DNA of 64,000 bases from positions 62,001-126,000 of the forward strand of contig CALCII010000010.1 of NCBI GenBank assembly GCA_937907395.1. The letters run 5' to 3'. A program made the translations under genes and the position numbers. The stretch comes from an uncultured Chitinophagaceae bacterium. Its GTDB lineage: Bacteria; Bacteroidota; Bacteroidia; Chitinophagales; Chitinophagaceae. This document shows positions 30,301 through 36,500 of the stretch, piece by piece (position 1 is the stretch's first letter; each line of letters opens with the position of its first letter). The notes under the pieces were generated by a model, which was not told the origin of the DNA, ran no database searches, and saw only the letters and a list, made by a program, of their open reading frames with translations.

Positions 30301-32200
30301 AGGGGCAACACGTTATCCTTTAATCAGTTCAGGTACGGTAACAGTTGGAAATATTACAATTCAAAGCGGAGCATCAGTAACCGTAAATGGATCTGGTTTG
30401 ATACAAATTGGTGGAACTATTACTAATTCCGGCATTCTTAATCTTCTGTCAGGCGCTGTCGAATTCAATGGTTCCGCAGTTCAAACTGTAAATGGTGATA
30501 GCTTTATCGGTTCAACCGTTCAAAATCTTAGAATCAGTAACAATGTTACCCTTAGTGGAACTTTGAACGTTACAGGAGTAGTTTCCTTTGGAAATGTAAA
30601 TAGCAAAACATTTAATAGTGCCGGATATCTTATACTCAAATCAATTTATTCCGGAACAGCAAGTGTTGCTGATATTACAAACTCCAATACAAGTTTTGGA
30701 AATACGATCACAGGAAATGTTACTGTTGAAAGATACATCCCTGCCAGCCGGAAATGGCGAGCTTTATCAGCTCCTTTAAAAGGTTCCGTAAACAACAGCA
30801 TTTTTGATAACTGGCAAAACGGAGGCGTTGAGACGGCCTATACCGGAGTATTGTTATGGAGCCCTTCTGGTACAGGTGCTGATGGTAATGGATTGTCTTT
30901 GAACAGTAACCCGGGTGCATCCCAGAATATTCTCGGATACAGCGTAAATAGTTTTACGACTCCGTCAAATACAAAAACCACACCTTTGTTTACTGCAAAT
31001 GGTCCTGTTCCATATATTGTTTTTGTTACTGATTATTATAAGCGTAACAGTGCTAATGGAAATGTTTCAAGTGGAATTGGTGCAACTGCAACAACACTGA
31101 AGGCTACAGGAAATCTTGTAACCGGTGCTTATGCCGTAACAAATCTTGCAGCGGGGTATCGAATGATTGCCAATCCTTATGCTTCTCCGATTGATTTTGC
31201 AACAGTTGGAAAAACGAACATCAATAACCAATTCTGGGTATGGGATCCGAAGCTGAATGGTAACAGCGGTTATGGAGGATATGTTTATACATCGAACTCA
31301 GGAGGAGGATATGTTTCAGCTCCAACAGGTGGCAGCTATGCAAATAGTTCAACAATTATTCAAAGCGGAAGTGCATTCTGGGTAAAAGTGAACGACGGTT
31401 TTGTGGGTGCCCTTTCATTCCAGGAAACTGATAAGGCAAACGGAGGATACAATGTATTCGGACGATTGAATGGAGGACTTAATGAAATACTTCGTGTAAA
31501 TCTTACAAATCCGGCTGGTGATCAGGTGATGGATGGGGTAGCTGCTGCCTATCATCAGAATTCTTCTGTGAATCTTGAAAGCTCAGATGTAGTTAAATTC
31601 TCTCTTGGTGTTGAAAACATATCAATGAGAAGGTTTGCAAAAGATCTGGCGATTGAATTCCGTCCTTTGATTGATTCACGGGATACAATTTATATCCGTT
31701 TACATAACATGCAGCAAAAGCAATACAGTTTAATGATTTCAGGAGAGAACTTTAAGCCTTCTGCTAACATTACAGCAATTCTGCAGGATTTGTATCTCAA
31801 CAACGAAACGCCAATTAATATTTACGGTCAGCAAATGATTCCGTTTACAGTAACTGGTGATGCAGCAAGTACAGGTGATCGTTTCCGTATTGTGTTCAGA
31901 CCATCTGCAGTAACACCGGTTACGGATATTCAGAATCAGAAAGGTTTCCGTATTTATCCGAATCCCGTTGCAAAGGGAATGGATATGCAGTTTGAACTCA
32001 AAAACATGGTGGCCGGAAAATACCAGGTGACTATTACCGATATCAAAGGTGCAAGAATTACAAGCTATTCTATTCAACATGGTGGCGGTAATGCAACTCA
32101 TTCTATGAAGCTTCCTTCTGTGATTACAGCTGGTACTTATATCGCTGAAATCAGAAATCAAAAAGGAGAAACAGAACAGGTAAAACTGACTGTGCAATAA
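21332..32200 (+). CDS. Very large (3622-residue) T9SS surface protein
   Basis: The start at 21332 begins a clean signal peptide (MKTLINRFLLIAFFSIAAIAAQSQ); the upstream in-frame ATG/TTG codons give no signal sequence. Next come repeated NTWDGSSSNNWNTAANWS-like segments and long beta-helix-like stretches. These include autotransporter-associated repeat motifs (ITKDGAGTMDLSAANTYTGN, nt ~22310). Five Ig-like repeats of ~280 bp follow (nt ~28800-30180; pattern TPxVSL..C.GS.VTFTA.AGN..GG.VTY.F..NG). Then come the shared RYIPASRKWR module (nt ~30731) and a T9SS type A sorting domain from YPNPVAKGMD (nt ~31955). The layout is a long exposed stalk with no visible enzyme domain. The gene is followed by a terminator and then the exosortase gene. 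Confidence 0.92.
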   Translation: MKTLINRFLLIAFFSIAAIAAQSQTNTWDGSSSNNWNTAANWSLNVVPTSAHDVVIPDNFNVTVNTAAVCKSFTINGGGNSNTVTISAGQSLTVTGAVTIGAGTGSGDNKTLAVGSSSLSCASVTISATGNANRTSAITLSTGTITVTGNITLGDANDDITFSGAGLLKVGGNMSGGTFTASTGTVEYYGNGSGGTSSNQTIAAYAYNNLTVSGNGTKTLSGNTTVGATVTIDAGVTLGLSTYTLGSPTSLVMETGGTSGSAISGSGTLTLGGNVTVNNAGTGNGATISAPLALGSTRTFTVANDGTTAVDLTISSIISGSAGITKDGAGTMDLSAANTYTGNTIITLGILRASSNVIASTNGAFGNSASANGNISLNGGTLQSNTATFSKTITVTTTNSGLDAFGASRTISGTINRNVAGTANLNIGGITSANAEGQDLTLSGTISNSTGTLNITKVGTSTVTVSGSNSFSGTTIISGGTLIAGNNVPSGSNGALGNAASAITLGDAATTTNNYSPSFLIGGAFTVARSITVANQGTSGVYSIGGNSSNTSVFSGTITLNEPLTISQTTGGTVQLSGTVTANSNKLTKAGAGTFQRTTATLTLTGDFEIAAGTYDANARATTVTGVTTVSGGTYTAGSAAQTFNGGIEVSGGTYNGLSGTAGNTSATSVTISSGTFSAPGSTGTFTVSDNWNRSGGTFTHNNGTVSFNGTNQSVSGNTTFFNFSKTVASAATLTFASGSTQVFSGTLTLSGTSGNLLTLAPGTAGVLWTINPSASSVNYVSVSYSTNSNASAINAANSFNGGNNVNWSFPAGTPVKLAITPNITSPQTAGGNFSVTVQAQDVNGTPANVTSATGISLSASGTGSLSGNTGTIANGSNSVTLSGVSYTKAETVTFTAARTSGMSLTTSAASNSVVFNAGALSGFVVEAAGGGNIGTQSANNSFAVRITAVDNNGNTVTSFNGAGNTVTFSSAGVITAGTVSTAFASGVLSSHSITIGDAGTFTLTATRTSGGVQSGTSNSFTVNPGAKTSTGSTDWNLASTWSPSGVPNAGDAVVIRAGDIVTVSSSPTSSVYSITFGNTSSSVSGLVFSNNAVLTVDGSITLQNDDNTNISTSLSGAGTLNCATLTVGGTTTTLSSDQTTVFTSGISNLNITGNLSIFGEDDGADDNDASFILVSGTVTVGGSIYTDEENGSACTFNMNSGAETGTLILTGATPFTDAVGSLSFDASGSGATVVYSGSLQTVRGVAYTNLTLSGSGTKTTTGVTVNGTLTLEGTAVVSVAPTYGTSASLRYNSSTARNAGAEWINTFTATGGVTISNTGTVSLNANKQLGNNTNVPLTIENGATLSTSASNFSITFHGDFSNSGTFTAGNSNIILAGTVSSQSIDGLSTGGTLSLTKTSGTATLQGNVNAAALTINGNGGTLNLGSGYTHTITGTWTRTAGTLNGGSSTLRLGAGFSGTGGTFASGTGTIDWNANGNQTIAAVTYYNLSLSGSGTKTLTGVSSVSNDFTLNGTVTTTAALALTVGGNIQIASGATFNAGAFTHNIGGDWQNSGTFNAGTSTINFNGTTHSITGSSTFNQLSLANNGTVTFGAAQTVNSLLSIASGSLLNLGTFTSSANTLSLNGIEKASGSWGSTASSATFKDNTFFAGSGTINIASCTSGLWTGALSNDWFNAGNWCGGVPTSSTNVTISADGIQPQINSSGAVCNNLTLSTGSVLTLGSAGSISVFGTFTNSGSLSANSASTFNYAKTSGTQNIIAANYGGLTLSGGGTKSFPAGTIGISGAFTPGTFTSASQGTIEFNGTGSQTIPAFGYYNLVSSNTGARTLASSGTISITGSFTPGLNSYTVTGSTISFNGAVQTIPSFTYNHLRRDGTGTNVATFSGNSTIQGNLTIATGGIAFNNSAVVQTITVNGNYVQSGSATADFGPTGTTASSILEVAGDITVSGTGSITTTELVPNGTIVLKGTNEQNVAISITAANMSYVNFTVNNGAIMKLGAGLALSKANGSQYRGTLSVSNGGALNASTYTISGQGTGSQNAILTLNPGASFITANTNGVTGTAASVNTTNLDAGLNTGADYTFNGTSVQVTTGLPATVRNLIIQNAAGVTLSANLTMNGTLTLGSGTFNIVGRTFVLQNSDIPVERDGVTTTGTLATNNTTNLQFGSAGNKGGVSFTLPNNMFSSTPAAIGTLTVNRDNPISLSSQDITIGTSLVLTSGTLSAGSNTITVANGGTVNRTSGHVSGNLKKFISNGTNPSVVFEVGDLTNYAPVTINITGNVTASTGSFTIRSTQNDHPTLGTSGINESKSVNRYWTINNTSVPGMSTYNAVFSYNGTDNDPSTNAANYAVRKYNGSSWSLTTLSGTPSSTSATVTGLNGTGLTEFAIGESTGTITVTTQPVASSVCNGSNTSFTAGSTSTPTPSVQWQRDNNSGFQNIDATTDGGIYSGFNTTTLSVTGATTAQNGYLYRAVFTNINGSAESDAAALTVTAYVTPAVNIVLSTGSNPSCEGSSVTITANASNAGGGVVTYQFLKNGSPVQTGTNNQLVTSSFTSGDEFSCTISVSGGICLNTTSANSNFISLFRNPILTPTVSLTVPDAVVCGGSTVEFTATAGNTGGGTVTYQFLKNGSEVQSGNSNKLITSVLADGDQISCVITVDNGTCLSTPTATSNSITLTVINPNITPTVSLAASTSTTVCAGSAVTFTATAGNTQGGSVTYTFKVNGGIVQSGSGNTYTINSITNGTKVICEIGVGGGSCVTTTTASNEITMSTLPGITVSLSRNPVGDICSGSTVTFTAAAGNSFGGTVAYTFKVNGSNVQSGNSATYSASSFSNGDIVTCDVVLTGGTCGGSSASSNSIILPVTSTLTPSVTLAVTPGATLCPGATATFTASSSNVSGGSVSYNFKINGVSAQTGSSNSFIRNNLSNGDVVSCTITVNGLACGTPIANSNNITMNIPVSGYVWTGAVSNVWGNANNWNVACGAPPAGSDVIIPTGATRYPLISSGTVTVGNITIQSGASVTVNGSGLIQIGGTITNSGILNLLSGAVEFNGSAVQTVNGDSFIGSTVQNLRISNNVTLSGTLNVTGVVSFGNVNSKTFNSAGYLILKSIYSGTASVADITNSNTSFGNTITGNVTVERYIPASRKWRALSAPLKGSVNNSIFDNWQNGGVETAYTGVLLWSPSGTGADGNGLSLNSNPGASQNILGYSVNSFTTPSNTKTTPLFTANGPVPYIVFVTDYYKRNSANGNVSSGIGATATTLKATGNLVTGAYAVTNLAAGYRMIANPYASPIDFATVGKTNINNQFWVWDPKLNGNSGYGGYVYTSNSGGGYVSAPTGGSYANSSTIIQSGSAFWVKVNDGFVGALSFQETDKANGGYNVFGRLNGGLNEILRVNLTNPAGDQVMDGVAAAYHQNSSVNLESSDVVKFSLGVENISMRRFAKDLAIEFRPLIDSRDTIYIRLHNMQQKQYSLMISGENFKPSANITAILQDLYLNNETPINIYGQQMIPFTVTGDAASTGDRFRIVFRPSAVTPVTDIQNQKGFRIYPNPVAKGMDMQFELKNMVAGKYQVTITDIKGARITSYSIQHGGGNATHSMKLPSVITAGTYIAEIRNQKGETEQVKLTVQ
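28800..30180 (+). repeat. Five Ig-like repeats in the 3622-residue protein
   Basis: In-frame units start near nt 28800, 29085, 29365, 29645 and 29920. Each has an early Cys in a CxGSxVTFTA-like strand, an AGNxxGGxVTYxFxxNG core and a later Cys (SCTI, SCVI, ICEI, TCDV, SCTI). The two central Cys per unit suggest one disulfide per domain. Confidence 0.75.
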
Positions 32201-32225
32201 AATAGTAGTTCGTTTTAAATGCAGG

Positions 32226-32266
32226 AGCCGGTTCAGCGCAACATTGTTCTGAGCCGGCTTTTTGTT
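32226..32266 (+). terminator. Intrinsic terminator after the 3622-residue protein gene
   Basis: An 11-bp stem (AGCCGGTTCAG / CTGAGCCGGCT, one G-T pair) with a 12-base loop is followed by a T-rich tract. It separates the giant gene from the exosortase gene. Confidence 0.85.
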
Positions 32267-32302
32267 TTCAGGTATACCATGGTTCCGAAATCAGAAATTG
32301 TC

Positions 32303-32310
32303 TACATTTG
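32303..32310 (+). promoter_or_regulatory. TAnnTTTG -7 box just upstream of the exosortase gene
   Basis: TACATTTG ends only three bases before the ATG at 32314. If active, transcription would begin at or next to that ATG, giving a leaderless mRNA, or translation would begin at the ATG at 32347. No well-placed TTG is visible, so support is moderate. Confidence 0.4.
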
Positions 32311-32313
32311 AAG

Positions 32314-32919
32314 ATGTTTCAGAAATTTTTGCGCAATTTTCGTGAAATGCCAAAGGAGGTGCGGATTTTTTTATGGAGGTCTGCAGCTATTTTTATCGCC
32401 TGGAAATTACTCTACATTACAGTGTTGATTCCACACCAGATCCCAGATGCATTCCTGGTGAAACAACTTGGAAACGGAACAGCTGTTACTTTGAATTTTT
32501 TTTATGGAGATAAGCAATTTCAGGCAGTTCATACTACACGCCCGGTAGTTTATGGAAGAGATACCGTGCAGGCTACCTACACAATGGTTGTAAAAGGATC
32601 TGTAAAGAGAGTTCTTGGAATTTACCAGGCTTGTGATGGGTTGGAATTAATGATATTATACGCTGGCTTTATACTTTGCTTTAGCGGAGGCTGGTTGAGA
32701 AAATTGCTTTATATCATTGCCGGTATCATCGGACTTTACATCATAAATGTGCTGCGTTGTGTGATGCTCAGTTATATTGGTATGGAGTATCCTCAGCATT
32801 TTGATTTTGCACACAAATACCTCTTTAATCTCATTGTATATTTATTTACATTCCTGTTGTGGGTTTTCTATGTATCAGGATTACGTTTGAACTATGGCAA
32901 AAGCAAATCTGCCCCGTAA
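32314..32919 (+). CDS. Exosortase/archaeosortase family membrane transpeptidase
   Basis: This 201-residue inner-membrane protein has several hydrophobic helices and the three residues expected of exosortases: Cys107 (in QACDGLELM), Arg148 (in NVLRC) and His167 (in FAHKYLFN). Exosortases cleave a C-terminal tripartite signal of a secreted protein and probably transfer the protein to another anchor. The PLDGG-tailed mini-proteins at 6160 and 20593 are the obvious local substrates. From memory the best named match is the Bacteroidota exosortase X group; an HMM search is needed to confirm that. The TTG at 32308 could add two residues, and the ATG at 32347 would still keep all catalytic residues. 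The next gene overlaps by 26 bp, indicating an operon. Confidence 0.88.
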   Translation: MFQKFLRNFREMPKEVRIFLWRSAAIFIAWKLLYITVLIPHQIPDAFLVKQLGNGTAVTLNFFYGDKQFQAVHTTRPVVYGRDTVQATYTMVVKGSVKRVLGIYQACDGLELMILYAGFILCFSGGWLRKLLYIIAGIIGLYIINVLRCVMLSYIGMEYPQHFDFAHKYLFNLIVYLFTFLLWVFYVSGLRLNYGKSKSAP

Positions 32920-33301
32920 TTATTGGATTGGCCTGGTCATTATGATTCTGGCCTACACAATAGTTCAGCTTTCATTTAATACGCATATGATTCCGGTACC
33001 TGAATGGTTGCTCAAACACAGGCAATTTTTCAGGTGGCTTAATATTCTTTTTGTTTACATAATCGGAATACTTGTAATTCAGAAAATGTCACCGGAATGG
33101 CTGTTGTTTTCATGGAACCTGGTTCATATTGTATTGATGAGTTATCTTGCTGTTGCGGCAGCTTATGAGTACCTGGTAGCCCCGCTTCCATATGGAGTTC
33201 GTGGTTCTGCTGCACCCATTATTGAATTCCTGGTTTCCCCTGTCTTTTATGTTGTAATGGGATTAATCTATACATCTCTCCGTTCCGGAAAGCAAGAGTA
33301 G
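32894..33301 (+). CDS. Exosortase-associated membrane protein
   Basis: This 135-residue protein has four predicted transmembrane helices (about residues 10-28, 46-63, 70-92 and 108-128) and no catalytic motif that I recognise. Its ATG lies inside the exosortase gene (26-bp overlap), so the two are probably made together and work as a pair. Small multi-pass partners encoded next to Bacteroidota exosortases are known (for example the XrtX-associated membrane protein family); this assignment is by context, length and topology. It may stabilise the exosortase or help in substrate delivery. Confidence 0.7.
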   Translation: MAKANLPRNYWIGLVIMILAYTIVQLSFNTHMIPVPEWLLKHRQFFRWLNILFVYIIGILVIQKMSPEWLLFSWNLVHIVLMSYLAVAAAYEYLVAPLPYGVRGSAAPIIEFLVSPVFYVVMGLIYTSLRSGKQE

Positions 33302-33501
33302 TATTATTGGGTTAATAATCTGATTTTCAGTCAGATTTAATTTTAAAGTTCGTTTCTCTTTTACGAAATACTTCTTAATTTTAGCTGCTGTCAATTTATT
33401 CCAATCCTGTAGGAACCGATTGCGTTAACCCTTGCTGATACCCACATCAACTTAGCTTTCAAATCTATTAAACCACACTTCGATACGGAAGTGATTCATC
33501 A

Positions 33502-36500
33502 ATGAAACGCTTTTTACAACTAACTGTTTTTTTTCATTTCTTATTTAGTTCTTCCTATGCACAGCAAGGTGCAGCACAATGGGTTTGGGTTGGAGGAGAC
33601 TCCTCTATTGCGAGTTTGAATGTTGAGCAATTTGGTATTTGGGGAACAAGAAATGTTTCATCTGCCAGCTTTTACCCCGGAGCACGTGCACGAAGTGTCA
33701 ATTGGAAAGACGCTGATGGGAATTTCTGGCTAATGGGCGGACAGGGTTTTGATGCTTCTGGTAATAACGGATTGTTGAATGATTTATGGAAATACAATGT
33801 CTCAACTAAAGAATGGACATGGGTAAGCGGAAGTAAATCAATTAATCAAACAGGTGTTTATGGAACAAGGGGAGTGGCCAATTCTGCGAATATTCCCGGG
33901 GCACGTTATGGTGCAGTTGGATGGACAGATGCATCGGGTAATTTATGGTTAATGGGCGGACAGGGGTATACTACAACCACAACATCAGGATACCTGAATG
34001 ATTTATGGAAGTTTGACCCTTTGTCTGGCCAATGGACATGGATTAGTGGGACAAATACAGTAAACTCCAACGGCAGTTATGGAAGCCGGGGAGTGGCTTC
34101 GGGCACCTCTCTTCCTCCGGCACGTTGGGCTTCGGTTGCATGGACTGATGCTAATGGAAAGTTTTGGTTGATGGGTGGATCCAATGGAAGCCGCTTTAAT
34201 GATTTATGGAAGTTTGACCCGGTAACAACGCAATGGGCCTGGATGAATGGAAATAATACAATCAATCAACGAGGCATCTATGGAACAAAAGGAACGGCAG
34301 ATCTATTAAATACACCCGGAGCCAGGCTGGACGCTTTTGGTTGGGTTGATAATTCAGGAGATTTATGGATTATGGGAGGATCGGGTTATGATGTTAATTC
34401 CAGCGCCAGTTTTTTAAATGATTTATGGAAATACAATATTGCTTCCAATCAGTGGACATGGGTAAGCGGTAGCAATCAAATCAGCCAGGCAGGTGTATAT
34501 GGAACTAAAGGACTGGCATCACCTTCAAATATTCCCGGAGCCAGGCAATCTTCTTTGACTTGGACAGATAACTCTGGAAATTTATGGTTGAACGGAGGGG
34601 CAAATAGTGTTTACCTGAATGATCTATGGAAGTATGACAAGAATTCGAATCAATGGACCTGGGTAAACGGGAGTAGTTCTGCAAATCAGCCCGCCAGCTA
34701 TGGAACAAAAAATCTCTCTTCACCTGATAATTTACCCGGGTCAAGACAGTATTCCATTCAATGGGTAGATGCAAGCGGCCATTTTTACCTGTTTGGAGGC
34801 GTAGGCTTTAATCAGAAAGTGGCCTCTTTGTACCTGAATGATATGTGGATGTATGATCTGTTGACAAATCAGTGGACATGGGTAAGTGGCAGCAACACAA
34901 TTACGGAACCAGGTTCTTATGGCACCAGGAATACCGAAGCTGCAGGTAATAAACTGGGAGGAAGGCGAACCTCGTTAAGTTTAGTTGATAACAATGGTAA
35001 ATTCTGTCTGTTTGGTGGGCAAGGCTATGGCGAATTTGGTTTGACTGGGCTTTTAAATGATTTAATGATTTTCGATCCTTCAACGGGTCAATGGATTTGG
35101 ATCAGCGGTAGTAACACAACTGGCCAAACAGGTGTATATGGTTCCAGAGGCGTCTCCAACGCAGCCAATATTCCAGGCGCAAGACAGAGTAGTATGGGTT
35201 GGATAGATCTCTCTAATAATCTCTGGATGATGGGGGGAGTTAATGCCTCTGGTGGTTATCATAACGATTTATGGAGGTTCAGTTTTTCAACAAATCAATG
35301 GACCTGGGTGGCAGGAGGTAATACAATTAACCAGGCTTCTGTATATGGTACAAAAGGTGTTGCAGCAGCCGGCAATACGCCCGGTTCACGGCAGTCCTCA
35401 GCTTATTGGACTGATCATAATGGCAACTTCTGGTTGTTTGGCGGTTTTGGCAGGACTATTTCTTCCGCACAAAATGGTTTGATGAATGATTTATGGATGT
35501 TTAATCCAGGTACAAATCAATGGACCTGGTATGGGGGCTCTGGAGCTATTAACGGCGCTGCTTATTATGGCACAATGGGGGAAACCGGTGCCGGTTACCC
35601 AGGCGCCAGACAAGATGCACTTACATGGATGGATGCCAATGGCAATCTTTGGTTGATGGGAGGGAATGGAGTTGACGATGGTGGAACTGTGGGTTTACTC
35701 AATGATTTATGGAAATACAACCCAGCAACGAATCTCTGGACATGGGTGAGTGGATCAAAATCTGCCAATCAAACCGGTATATATGGTGTTTTAAATGAAG
35801 CAGGTAGTACGAATACTCCGGGAGGAAGACAATCGGCCAGTACATGGACCGATCGTGCAGGGAATCTATGGTTAATGGGTGGTTCCGGATTTGGAAATAG
35901 CGGGGGAGCCAACTTGTTGAATGATTTATGGAAATATGACCCAGCTACCAGTAAATGGACGTGGGCAGGCGGAAGCAACTCTACCGCCTTTACGTATAGT
36001 TACGGACAAAAAGGTGTTTCCTCTGCTTCTAATATGCCTGCTGCCAGAAGCGGTGCGGCAAACTGGATTGATGCAGATGGTAATCTTTGGTTGTTGGGAG
36101 GATTGAGCCGATTTGATAATACCAACACGAATTTTTATATCAGTGATTTGTGGCGGTATCAGTTGCCCTGTGAAGTGGCTTCTGCATTTACAATCAACGA
36201 TACCATTCAATGCCTTGCCGGAAACACGTTTGAGTTTGTAAACAAAAGCAAAAACAATATTGGTACACTTTCGTATCAATGGTCGTTTGGTGACGGAACT
36301 GGTTCAACCGACAAAAATCCTGTACATAGTTTCGCTGATGCAGGAAGTTATTCAGTAAAACTGGTGGTGCAGAATCAATATTGTACCGATACAGTAAGAA
36401 AAACAATAGAAGTAATAAAAGTTCCTGCACAAATAACAGCAGATGCTTCGCTCAGTTTCTGCTCAGGTAATTCTGTATTGCTGAAAGCAAACACTGGAAG

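Noticed and set aside
854..31000. Many 60-170-codon antisense or shifted frames inside the giant adhesin genes
   Set aside because: They mirror repetitive Thr/Gly/Ser codons of the sense strand (Val/Pro/Leu-rich antisense readings), have no starts with upstream signals and no recognisable domains.
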